Below are positions 43,791 to 52,031 of a stretch of 64,000 nucleotides of DNA, piece after piece (the stretch's first letter is position 1; every line of letters begins with the position of its first letter). This DNA comes from Palsa-1392 sp036490335. Lineage in GTDB: Bacteria > Verrucomicrobiota > Verrucomicrobiia > Chthoniobacterales > UBA10450. The notes below the pieces were generated by a model. That model had not been told where the DNA came from and made no database searches. It saw nothing but the letters and a program-made list of their open reading frames with translations. Location of the stretch: contig DASXEB010000023.1 in NCBI GenBank assembly GCA_036490335.1, positions 186,001 through 250,000 of the forward strand. Direction: 5' to 3'. The position numbers and the translations under genes were made by a program.

Positions 43791-44534
43791 CTAAAGTAGG
43801 TCTTTTTCCTTCGCGAGACGACCGGTTGCCGCGGCAACGTGCGTCTCCTCGAGCCGCAGATATTGCGCCTGTCTCCAGCCGACGAACGCCTGGCTGACGA
43901 GAAAAAGGGTCATGATCCCGATCCAGATCGAGCGTTCGAAAATGGCGAAAACGAACAACGCCGCCGCGCCGACAAAACCGAAACCGGCGGCAATAAAAAG
44001 ACTGCGCGTCTGGCCTAACGGAAACCAAAGCAGCGCGCGCAAAATCTGGCCGCCGTCGAGCGGATAAATCGGGAGCAGATTAAAAAGCAGCAGGCCGAGA
44101 TTGATCCGCCAGAGCCAGAGCAGGAGCAGATAGGCATCGACGTTGGTATTCACGAGACCGTAGCGCTCCGCGCTCCGCAGGAAAAAAGTGAGGATGGGAA
44201 AAAGGACCAGGTTGACGAGCGGCCCGGCGGCGATGCTCCACAACATCGCGCCAGCGCGCGCCGGCGGCCTAACGAATGCAATTCCGCCTAACGGCCAAAG
44301 GACGATGCGATCGGCGATGCCCCCGACCTGCCGGCAGGCGAGCGCGTGTCCAAATTCGTGCATCGTGACGAAGACGAAGAGCCCGAGATAAAGAAAGATC
44401 GCCCAGCCCGGCGACGAAAAAATCGAGCGCCACACCTGCACTTCGTAGATTGCGATCAGGAACCACGACCAATGCAGAAAGACCTCGATCCCGGCGAAGC
44501 GAAAGAGCCGGATGGAACCTCCTCGTGTCGGCAT
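43791..44534 (-). CDS. Site-2 protease-family membrane zinc peptidase
   Basis: Protein of 247 residues with about 5-6 membrane segments. HEFGHALACRQVGG is the zinc-binding HExxH and LLPIYPLDGGQIL carries the second conserved Asp of the M50 family. Substrates of such proteases are membrane-anchored regulators or other membrane proteins; nothing here names one. Convergent with the aminopeptidase. Confidence 0.88.
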   Translation of the reverse strand: MPTRGGSIRLFRFAGIEVFLHWSWFLIAIYEVQVWRSIFSSPGWAIFLYLGLFVFVTMHEFGHALACRQVGGIADRIVLWPLGGIAFVRPPARAGAMLWSIAAGPLVNLVLFPILTFFLRSAERYGLVNTNVDAYLLLLWLWRINLGLLLFNLLPIYPLDGGQILRALLWFPLGQTRSLFIAAGFGFVGAAALFVFAIFERSIWIGIMTLFLVSQAFVGWRQAQYLRLEETHVAAATGRLAKEKDLL

Positions 44535-44568
44535 TTCGAAAAGATAGCGCGCGCCGCCGCCGACCGCA

Positions 44569-45240
44569 TCAACCGATCAGGCGATTGATCGTGGCCGCGG
44601 CGTAGGCGGCGCCGAAACCGTTGTCGATGTTCACGACCGTGACGCCGCTCCCGCAACTGTTGAGCATGCCTAACAATGCCGCGAGCCCGCCAAAGCTCGC
44701 GCCGTAACCGACACTCGTCGGCACCGCGATGACCGGTTTGTCGACCAGGCCCGCGACGACGCTTGGCAGCGCGCCTTCCATTCCGGCGACCACGATCATC
44801 GCTGCGCACGCGCGCAGCCGATCGGTCTCGCCGAGCAGCCGATGCAGGCCGGCAACACCGGCGTCGTAAACTCGCTCGACGCGATTGCCGAAAATTTCCA
44901 GCGTCACCGCCGCTTCTTCCGCGACCGGAAGATCGGACGTGCCCGCGGCGACGACAGCCACACTCATTTTTTGTCTCGGCAACGGCGCGCGCTCAATCGT
45001 TAGGCAACGAGCGCGCTCGTGAAAAACCGCGGCCGGAAATTTTTGCCGCACCGCTTCGAATTGCTCGCGCGAAATCCGCGTCGCGAGCAGCACATCTTCG
45101 CGTTCGAGAATGACGGCGGCAATTTTCGCGACTTCGTCCGGCGTTTTTCCCTGGCCGAAAATGACCTCGGGAAAACCCGTCCGCCGCCGCCGATCGACAT
45201 CAACCCGCGCGAAGCCGAGATCGACAAAACCATCCGCCAT
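44569..45240 (-). CDS. larB: Nickel-pincer cofactor biosynthesis protein LarB
   Basis: About 223 residues from ATG 45240 (frame open to 45264). The PurE-like C-terminal half has VVAAGTSDLPVAEEAAVTLE, GVAGLHRLLGET, VVAGMEGALPSVVAGLV and PTSVGYGASFGGLAALLGMLNSC. LarB carboxylates nicotinic acid adenine dinucleotide to start pincer cofactor synthesis for lactate racemase-type enzymes. LarC, LarE and LarA are not in the window. Confidence 0.9.
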   Translation of the reverse strand: MADGFVDLGFARVDVDRRRRTGFPEVIFGQGKTPDEVAKIAAVILEREDVLLATRISREQFEAVRQKFPAAVFHERARCLTIERAPLPRQKMSVAVVAAGTSDLPVAEEAAVTLEIFGNRVERVYDAGVAGLHRLLGETDRLRACAAMIVVAGMEGALPSVVAGLVDKPVIAVPTSVGYGASFGGLAALLGMLNSCGSGVTVVNIDNGFGAAYAAATINRLIG

Positions 45241-45260
45241 GTGCGCACCGCGATCTTCGC

Positions 45261-45746
45261 TCAAACGGTCGGATCGATCTGCTCGTTAGGCGTGGAAAGG
45301 AGCAGGCGCATCGGCAGCATCGAGGATTCGTGGAAGCCGAATTTGCGGAAGAGACTTTGCGAGCGCAGCTCCGGCCGATCGGTCAGCAGAGTGATGCGGA
45401 GAAAATTTTTCTGCTTCGCGAATTCGATCGCGTGCTCGAGCAACATCGAGCCGTAGCCGTGTCCGCGATATTCGTTTTGCACGACAAGATCCTCGAGCAG
45501 CAAAACGAAACCGCCCTCCGCCGTGCTGATGGTGAAGAGCAGGTTGATCATGCCGACAATCGCGCGCTCGCGCCGCAGGACGAAGACGCGGCCGCGATTC
45601 GGCTGCTCGAAAATCAGGCGCAGGCCGCGCAGTTGCTTGTCGCGATTCGGCCGGAAGTCGCTCTCTTCGCTGAACAATTCGGCGAGCAGGCACGAGAGTT
45701 CGTCGAGGTCTTCCGCGATCGCCGGCTCGATGACGACATCGTTCAT
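45261..45746 (-). CDS. GNAT-family N-acetyltransferase
   Basis: About 161 residues from ATG 45746 (frame open to 45767). LVVQNEYRGHGYGSMLLEHAIEFAKQ is the acetyl-CoA-binding motif A with Q/RxxGxG/A. The N-terminus IEPAIAEDLDELSCLLAELF is the usual GNAT start. Substrate unknown. Upstream of larB, with which it is closely packed (20 bases). Confidence 0.85.
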   Translation of the reverse strand: MNDVVIEPAIAEDLDELSCLLAELFSEESDFRPNRDKQLRGLRLIFEQPNRGRVFVLRRERAIVGMINLLFTISTAEGGFVLLLEDLVVQNEYRGHGYGSMLLEHAIEFAKQKNFLRITLLTDRPELRSQSLFRKFGFHESSMLPMRLLLSTPNEQIDPTV

Positions 45747-45803
45747 TTCACGGTCGTTATTCCACATTCGCGCCTCGCTGGCAATCCAGTTGTGGGCCCG
45801 GCG

Positions 45804-45831
45804 TTGACAAAAAACGCGCGCCGCCTAACGT
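45804..45831 (+). promoter_or_regulatory. Candidate sigma70-type promoter for rpmH
   Basis: TTGACA at 45804-45809 and TAACGT at 45826-45831, 16 bases apart, 35 bases upstream of rpmH. The -35 is a perfect consensus; the -10 matches at three of six positions. The -10 overlaps an octamer copy. No experimental support. Confidence 0.45.
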
Positions 45832-45866
45832 GGGCACTCCCTTCGTTTTCCCCGGCGCCGCAAATT

Positions 45867-46040
45867 ATGAAACGCACCCTGCAACGATCGAAGCGCACGC
45901 GCAAACAACAGCACGGTTTTCGCGCGCGCATGAGCACGAAAGGCGGTCGCGCCACGCTCGCGCGCCGGCGCCAGCGCGGGCGCAAACGGCTCCTCCCGAA
46001 AGGCGTCGAGGTGCATTTCGCGCGGCACACCCAGGCCTGA
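45867..46040 (+). CDS. rpmH: 50S ribosomal protein L34
   Basis: A 57-residue, strongly basic protein: MKRTLQRSKRTRKQQ then HGFRARMSTKGGRATLARRRQRGRKRL, the L34 signature. It is slightly longer than E. coli L34 (46), with about ten extra C-terminal residues. Ribosomal large subunit, cytoplasm. Normally rnpA, yidC follow; here an AttH-like gene faces it, so rpmH is isolated. Confidence 0.95.
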   Translation: MKRTLQRSKRTRKQQHGFRARMSTKGGRATLARRRQRGRKRLLPKGVEVHFARHTQA

Positions 46041-46059
46041 TTTTGCCTAACGAATCGGC

Positions 46060-47139
46060 CTAACGAATCAGTTCCTCGAGCGGCGACGCGTATCCGGTCA
46101 GCTCGAGATAGCCGTGGCCGCGGATTGATTTTCCCGTGCGCGTCCCGGCCAGATCGCAAGCGCCTTCCCAATAAATGAGCGGCGTCAGGACCAGCTCCTG
46201 ATTCGCAAGCAGCGGTGCGATCGTGAAACGAAGTTGTTCGCGCGGGACCGCGATCTGCCACGCAATCGGATAATTCGCGCCCGTCGTTTCGCTCTTCCAG
46301 AATTTCGTCGGCGTCATCGCGAAATCGGCGCTCGTTAGGCTGACCGAGCTGCCGTCCGGCCTAACGAACGTGCCGCTCGAGACCGGATCGATCGCGCCAT
46401 TCTTCAGGCGCATTTCGTAAAGCATCAGCTCGCTTCCATCGTCGAATTGCGCCGAGACCCAGTTCCAGCCGACCTGGTTCGCGGCGAGCTGATTCGTCGC
46501 CCATTCGTGATCGAACCAACTGTCGCCCGCGACCGCGAATCGCTCATCGCCGAGTCGCAATTCGCCGTTGCTCGTTAGGCGCGTGATCGAATAATAATGC
46601 GAGGCGTGGCCTTCGCCGATCGCCTTTTGACTGACGCCGCCCGGCCCGTGAATGACAGGCGCTTTCTGCGGCACGAGGTGCAACCGCGCGCTCGCGCCCG
46701 GCATGTCGGCGGCGAGATCGAAGGAGCCGTCGGCATTCAATTGCAAATTCCAACTTTCGATCCACGCCAACCGTGCGCCGGCGCCGAAACCGGCCTCGCC
46801 AAAAGCGCCGCGACTTGTTTTTTGTTCGAACAAAAACTTTTTCCCGCCGGGATCGGTGACCGTGAAATGCGCGAACTTCAGATCGTCGACCACGAAGCGC
46901 GAAGTCGTGCCGCGGCGTTCGGCTGGCGGGCGAATTCCCTGGCGAAAGAAAGTCAGCTCGTAGCCAAAGCGTCGTCCTTTACTCGTTAGGTTGCCGGTGA
47001 AATACCACCATTCCGTTTTGAAATCCGCATGCGTGTGGTGATCGCGCGGAAATTCATAATGCCAACCCGGCTCCGCGATTTTCCAATCCGCCGCGACGAA
47101 AACCAGCGTGAGCGCGGCCGCCAAAAAACTCCGTTTCAT
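46060..47139 (-). CDS. AttH/carotenoid 1,2-hydratase-like lipocalin protein
   Basis: About 359 residues from ATG 47139, which overlaps the permease stop by 4 bases; the open frame up to 47382 lies inside the permease gene. Signal peptide about 1-17. WHYEFPRDHHTHADFKTEWWYFTGNL and WNWVSAQFDDGSELMLYEMRL are the CrtC/AttH lipocalin motifs. AttH-type proteins sit in operons with FtsX-like permeases and an ATPase. The stop lies in an octamer. Confidence 0.85.
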   Translation of the reverse strand: MKRSFLAAALTLVFVAADWKIAEPGWHYEFPRDHHTHADFKTEWWYFTGNLTSKGRRFGYELTFFRQGIRPPAERRGTTSRFVVDDLKFAHFTVTDPGGKKFLFEQKTSRGAFGEAGFGAGARLAWIESWNLQLNADGSFDLAADMPGASARLHLVPQKAPVIHGPGGVSQKAIGEGHASHYYSITRLTSNGELRLGDERFAVAGDSWFDHEWATNQLAANQVGWNWVSAQFDDGSELMLYEMRLKNGAIDPVSSGTFVRPDGSSVSLTSADFAMTPTKFWKSETTGANYPIAWQIAVPREQLRFTIAPLLANQELVLTPLIYWEGACDLAGTRTGKSIRGHGYLELTGYASPLEELIR

Positions 47140-49760
47140 TCGCTCCGAACCGCCGTTGCGATGTTCAACCGGCCCGCGCGCCACGCCGGAATCCATCCGG
47201 CAAAAATCGCCGCGGCCACAATCCAGATCGGCGTCAGCGCGAGCGACGCGAACGGAAACGCGAGCTGAATCGTCCAGCCAAAAAACGCGCGATTGATCAC
47301 GCCCGTAAGCACGACCGCGAGGCAAAGGCCCGACGCGATCCCGAGCACGCTGGCGAGCAGCCCGATCATGCCGCTTTCCCACAAAAGCAGCCGCCGCACC
47401 TGCACCGCGGAGGCGCCGATCGCGCGCAGGACGCCGAGCTCGTAACGCCGCTCTGTCACCAGCGTCGTTAGGCCAAGAAAAATTCCGATGACCGCGACGA
47501 CGATCGCGATCGTGCGCAGGACGTAAGTGACGGCGAAAGTTTGATCGAAAATCTCGAAGATGCGCGAGCGGAGCGCGCGGTTCGAGTAGATTGAAAATTC
47601 GCCGTCGCGGCTGAAGCGTTCGCGGAATTTCTGCGCCACGATCTCCGCCGACGCGCCGCGGCGCAGATAAACGCCGACGCTGTGCACGCGGTCGTCGTGC
47701 CAGAGCTGCCGATAGTTCTTCGCGCTCAGGAAAACGAGGCCCTGATCGTTCGTGTAATCGTAGAAAATGCCCGCGATCGGAAAGCCAACCATGCCGGCCG
47801 GCGTCGGCAGCGTCAGGGTCTCGCCGTCGCGCAGGTGATAGCGGCGCGCGAAACTTTCCGAGACGATGACGCAGCGCTCGCGATAAAAGCGCCGCATGAT
47901 TTCGTCGTTCGCGCCGCGCAGAAAACGCAGGTTACGCCGATTGCCGCCGCTGATCGCGCCTAACGAGATAGTTTGTCCGCGAAACGGCAGATCGACTGCG
48001 CGAAACGAATCGACCGCCGCGACGCTCGGATCGCTTTTCAGAAACTGGAGCGCGTCGGGCGGCATGAACGAAGTCGGGCCAGCGATTTCGTTCGCGGCCG
48101 GGCCGATGAAAAGATCGGCGATCAGGGTCTGGTCGATCCACGAAGTGACGGTTTGGCGGAAGGAAAAAACCATGACCGACACGCCGATCGTCATCGCGAC
48201 AGCGGCGGCGAGCGAAGCGATCGTGACCGAGTTGCGGAGCAGGGCGCGCGAGAGATTTTGCGCAGCGAGCCGGGGCTCGATGCGCGAGCGAAAGCGCGGC
48301 CGGAGCGCGCGGCTGAAACGCGTGATCGTCTCCGGGGCGGCGAGCGAAAAGCCGGCGAGCACGAGCAAGGCGGCGCCGAACCCAAGCCAGGGCGGCCCGG
48401 TTTTCAACGCCAGGATCGAGACGAGGGCGGCCCCGCCTAACGAACAAAGGCCGGCGAAAATCCACCCGCGCGAGAGGTGGGTCGCTTTGCCGACCTGGGC
48501 GGCGTCGCGCAACGCCTCCACCGGCTCGCTCAGCGCCGCGCCGCGCGCCGGGAGCCAGGCGGCGACGAGCACGGCGCCGAGGCCGACGGCGATCGCGCTC
48601 AGCCAAACCCACGGCGCAATCACGATTTGCTGCTCGCTGACCAAAACATAGAGCTGCGAGATCGTCCCCGCGACGGCGCCGACGAGCGCCCGGGCAAGAA
48701 AATATCCGCCCGCCATCCCGGCCGCGACCCCGACGAGCCCGAGCGCGGCGGCTTCGCCGAGAAAGAGCGCGCAGACTTCCGTGCGGGTCGCGCCTAACGA
48801 ACGAAGGATGCCGATTTCCTTCCGCCGGCGCAGGACGGAAGCCTCGACCGTGTTGTAAATCAGAAACATCCCGACGAGGAGCGAGACTAGGCTCATGGCG
48901 GTGAGATTTAGCTGGAAACCGGCGAGCATTTTGTCCACCTCCTCGGTGCGGCGGGCGGGGGGAGCGACGGTGACATCGGCCGGGAGAAACACTCGGAGAG
49001 CGCGCGCGACCGTCTTCGCATCTCCTTTAGTCGTTAGGCGAAGGGAAATCGAGTCGAGCGTGCCGCTGCGGCCGAGAAGCTCCTGCGCCCAGCCGATATC
49101 CATCGCGGCGAAGTGCGCGTCGGGCGCGAGCCCGGAACGTTCGCCGCGGATCAGGAACCCGATCGTGAGGCGGACGGTTCTGCCGTTATGCTGGACGTCG
49201 ATCCGGTCGCCGGCGCGGAGATGATGCTCGCGGGCGAAGGCTTCGCTGAGCGCGATCGTGCGCGGGCCGCGCAGCCAGGCTTGGAGGTCGAACGTCTCCG
49301 TCGCGAAATCGGTCAGCTCGAAAGTGCGAAACGGGATGTTGGTGAAAATATCGATCCCGAGCAGGTCGAGATATTCGCCCGGAAACTTCGGCACGGTGAG
49401 AAACCCGCGCACGATCGGCGTCGCCGCGGCCACGCCTGGCTGCGCGATGACTTTCGGCAACACCGTTTCGGGCAGGGTGCCATCCGGCGCGTTGATTTCG
49501 AGCTGCGCTTTGCCCGCCACGACATCGACGCTGGCGGCGAAAGCGTGATTCGCGCTCTGGTTCGCGACCTGGATGGCGAGGTAAAGCGCGACCCCGAGCG
49601 CGACCGTCGCGACGTTGAGCGCGGCGAGGAGCGGATGCTGCGCGAGATCGCGCAGAACGTGCCAGCGGAAGAGGCGAAGGAAATGATTCGTCACGCGCGC
49701 AGCGACCGGCGGCGCAGCCGAAGTCTTCGGCCTCGCCGCGATCTGCGCGGACGTTAGCAA
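47136..49760 (-). CDS. FtsX-like ABC transporter permease
   Basis: Protein of 874 residues (start at TTG/GTG-like sites near 49760 or GTG 49694 uncertain). It has membrane helices near the N-terminus, two periplasmic domains and further helix sets, the two-copy FtsX arrangement (VSLLVGMFLIYNTVEASVLRRRKEIGILRSLGA and later IVAVIGIFLGLTTLVTERRYELGVLRAIGAS). Such proteins extract lipoproteins or substrates with a LolD-like ATPase. No ATPase gene is adjacent, so the partner is elsewhere. Translationally coupled to the AttH-like gene. Confidence 0.88.
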   Translation of the reverse strand: MLTSAQIAARPKTSAAPPVAARVTNHFLRLFRWHVLRDLAQHPLLAALNVATVALGVALYLAIQVANQSANHAFAASVDVVAGKAQLEINAPDGTLPETVLPKVIAQPGVAAATPIVRGFLTVPKFPGEYLDLLGIDIFTNIPFRTFELTDFATETFDLQAWLRGPRTIALSEAFAREHHLRAGDRIDVQHNGRTVRLTIGFLIRGERSGLAPDAHFAAMDIGWAQELLGRSGTLDSISLRLTTKGDAKTVARALRVFLPADVTVAPPARRTEEVDKMLAGFQLNLTAMSLVSLLVGMFLIYNTVEASVLRRRKEIGILRSLGATRTEVCALFLGEAAALGLVGVAAGMAGGYFLARALVGAVAGTISQLYVLVSEQQIVIAPWVWLSAIAVGLGAVLVAAWLPARGAALSEPVEALRDAAQVGKATHLSRGWIFAGLCSLGGAALVSILALKTGPPWLGFGAALLVLAGFSLAAPETITRFSRALRPRFRSRIEPRLAAQNLSRALLRNSVTIASLAAAVAMTIGVSVMVFSFRQTVTSWIDQTLIADLFIGPAANEIAGPTSFMPPDALQFLKSDPSVAAVDSFRAVDLPFRGQTISLGAISGGNRRNLRFLRGANDEIMRRFYRERCVIVSESFARRYHLRDGETLTLPTPAGMVGFPIAGIFYDYTNDQGLVFLSAKNYRQLWHDDRVHSVGVYLRRGASAEIVAQKFRERFSRDGEFSIYSNRALRSRIFEIFDQTFAVTYVLRTIAIVVAVIGIFLGLTTLVTERRYELGVLRAIGASAVQVRRLLLWESGMIGLLASVLGIASGLCLAVVLTGVINRAFFGWTIQLAFPFASLALTPIWIVAAAIFAGWIPAWRAGRLNIATAVRSE

Positions 49761-49793
49761 AGAAACCGCCTCGCCGCACCCGGCGGCTGCGGA

Positions 49794-50511
49794 TTAGTCG
49801 CCGGCGCGGATGTCCTGGAAAGTCGTGCCGACCCGCACTTCGTCGTAACGATAGACGCCCGTGCTTTCGCCATCGCCGAGGAAGATCTGATCGAACCCGA
49901 CCGACTGGAAGGTCGGATCCATCTTCAGCCTTGCCTTGGCCTCGACCCGGGAAGGCGCGCCGCCGTCGAGCGAGGGATTGATGTAGAGAAACTCCATCCC
50001 GAGATTGAAGTCGAGCTCGATCACGAGCCAGGCCGGGTCGGTGCTGGGCGCGACGTCGGTGTAGGCCCTGCCCTTCTTTCGGCCCGTCTCATTGTCGATC
50101 CCGTAAACGCCGGAATCGTATAGAACCTCGAAGCTGGGGCCACGATTTGGACGCGGTGTTGAGATTCAGGGTCGCGAAGCCCCGCTTGGAACTGCCATGG
50201 GAGAGACTCTGGAGAAAGCCGACCCAGGCCACGCCGCTGTTCGTCGGAGCGATGCCCGCGACCGCGTTGGCGTTAAAGTTGCCGTTTATAATCACACAAC
50301 GGCCCTTGCAACCGATCCCCGGGTGTTTGAGACCGATCCGGCCGACTTCGCAATAGCCGGCCTGCGTCCTCCAATCCGTCTGGCCGGGAGGGCTGCCGTC
50401 GGGCGGACCGTCGAAATCGAGCGAGCCGGCCGGGTATTGGAAACTGTCGCACAAGCCCGACGGCACGGTGATCACAAACGACAACTGGGTGGACACGCAG
50501 CCAAGCTGCCC
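49794..50511 (-). pseudogene. 3' remnant of secreted LamG/anchor-type protein, frameshifted
   Basis: Two minus-strand frames make up a coherent C-terminus. From about 50511 to 50140 it reads STQLSFVITVPSG... and NLNTASKSW; near 50140 the frame must shift by one base to continue as FEVLYDSGVYGIDNETG and then MEFLYINPS...FDQIFLGDGESTGVYRYDEVRVGTTFQDI to the stop at 49794. The final YDEVRVGTTFQDI is typical of secreted LamG-like Verrucomicrobiota proteins. The 5' part is missing: the sequence stops resembling a gene at about 50511. Confidence 0.65.
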
Positions 50512-51030
50512 ATTTTTTCCGGGATCAAGACGACTCCCGCGATGATCGCCGCGGCGGTCGAGGATCTGGTGCTTAAGAGAACGGCCACGGGATGGGGGGC
50601 GACGGTCGCGATGCGCGCGTCCAAGGCTGCGCTGGCCCGGCTCCTGACCGCCATGACGACGGAGTTGATGCAGGTGCCGGATGCGACGGCAGTCGATCTC
50701 GCGGCTTCGCTTTTCCCGATGGTGAAGGAGCGCGAGCGCACGACCAATGTGCCGCCCGCGCCCGGCGACTTGCGTCTGCGCCACGGCCAGAGGTCTCAGG
50801 AGGTGATCGCTTCGTGCAAGTTGAGGATGGCGAACATCCGCACGCTCGAATCCCAATGGACGCTGGACCCGACGAACGGTCCCTGGTCGAATCCGGAGCC
50901 TGCGACGAGCTCGCGCCGGATTCTGTTGAGCGGTCTACCGAGGGGGAAGGATATCTGGGTGCGGGTGCGGGCGCGCAATGTGATCGGGCCGGGGGGGTGG
51001 AGCGATCCGGCGACGATCATGGTGGTGTAA
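50512..51030 (+). pseudogene. 3' remnant of fibronectin type III-like protein
   Basis: From about 50521 a plus-strand frame reads GIKTTPAMIAAAVEDLVLKR, then helical MTTELMQVPDATAVDLAASL, and a FnIII-like end with QWTLDPTNGPWSN, SGLPRGKDIWVRVRARNVIGPGGWSDPA. The 5' part (helical bundle and first half) is absent: upstream bases belong to the opposite-strand remnant. The frame stays open to 50197 but only by chance, over antisense sequence. Its promoter is presumably lost. Confidence 0.6.
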
Positions 51031-51132
51031 AGGCTGGCCGCGAGGAGCGGCAGGGCGGCGTTTTTTTCCGGGGCCAAGGGTGAAATGGGGAAGTCCGCAA
51101 GCGGCGCGGCTTGCGAATCAGCTTTGGAGTTT

Positions 51133-51657
51133 ATGATGAAAATTTTTCTCACGATGGTATTGGCGGCGAGCCTGAGCGGGGTCGCCTGGGGGCAGACGGA
51201 GAACACGCATCTCGCCGCGCGCGAGAACAAGGCGCCGGGCGCGCCCGGTTACCAGAAGGTGGCCGATAACGACAAGGCGATGGACAAGGCGGTCGAGCAC
51301 GCCCGCAAGTCGCTCGGGTTTTTTATCGCGGCGCTGAAGGCGAAGAAGGCGGGCGACTCGGGGTTTGCGGTCAAGAAGGCGTTCATGGATGGCGATCAGG
51401 TGGAGCAAATCTGGGTCGATCAAGTGACGTTCGACGGGAAGGAGTTTCACGGGCTGGTGAACAACAAGCCGCTCGCGGTCCATAATGTGCGGCTGGGCGA
51501 GAAGGTGACGGTGTCGCCCGCGGAGCTGACAGATTGGATGTTCGTGAAGGATGGGAAGCTGATGGGCGGTTACGGCACGCGGGTGCTCTACGCGCGGCTC
51601 TCGCCCGACGAGCAGGCGAAGTTCGACAAGGAGGCGGAGTTCAAGATCGAGAAATAA
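51133..51657 (+). CDS. Secreted DUF2314 protein
   Basis: 174 residues from ATG 51133 (51136 also possible). Signal peptide about 1-20 (IFLTMVLAASLSGVAWG). The mature part has ARKSLGFFIAAL, GFAVKKAFMDGDQVEQIWVDQVTFDGKEFHG and DWMFVKDGKLMGGYGTRVLY, as in DUF2314 (YegJ-like) proteins of unknown function. A 2-base gap to the following lipoprotein suggests co-expression. Confidence 0.8.
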   Translation: MMKIFLTMVLAASLSGVAWGQTENTHLAARENKAPGAPGYQKVADNDKAMDKAVEHARKSLGFFIAALKAKKAGDSGFAVKKAFMDGDQVEQIWVDQVTFDGKEFHGLVNNKPLAVHNVRLGEKVTVSPAELTDWMFVKDGKLMGGYGTRVLYARLSPDEQAKFDKEAEFKIEK

Positions 51658-51659
51658 TC

Positions 51660-52019
51660 ATGAAAACGAATTTGTTTAAGGCGGCAAAGGGATTGGCGGC
51701 GGCGATGATCGCGGCGGCGGCGCTCGGACTGGCCGGTTGTGCGGGCGGTTATTACCAGGCGGGTTACGGGCCGGGTTATTATGCGCCGGATTACGGGTCT
51801 TACTACGGGGACTATGGTTACGGCGGGGGGCCGTATTTTGGTTACGGCGGTGTTTACGGCGGGACGGATATCGTGATCGGCGGGGTGCATCGTCACGGCT
51901 ATTACGGCTACCATCATTTCGCGGGCGAACATGGGCCGCATCATGTGCCGACGGCGCCGCACCCGGCGGCTTTCCACGGCCATCCTTCCGCCGGGCATCC
52001 GCAGCAGCATCGGCCGTAG
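51660..52019 (+). CDS. Small Gly/Tyr/His-rich lipoprotein
   Basis: 119 residues. Signal with lipobox LAGC at about residue 23. The mature part is low complexity: Tyr/Gly-rich (YYQAGYGPGYYAPDYGSYYG) then His-rich (HRHGYYGYHHFAGEHGPHH). Function unknown; the His-rich tail could bind metal, but this is speculation. It starts 2 bases after the DUF2314 gene. Confidence 0.7.
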   Translation: MKTNLFKAAKGLAAAMIAAAALGLAGCAGGYYQAGYGPGYYAPDYGSYYGDYGYGGGPYFGYGGVYGGTDIVIGGVHRHGYYGYHHFAGEHGPHHVPTAPHPAAFHGHPSAGHPQQHRP

Positions 52020-52031
52020 TCGGCCAAATCC

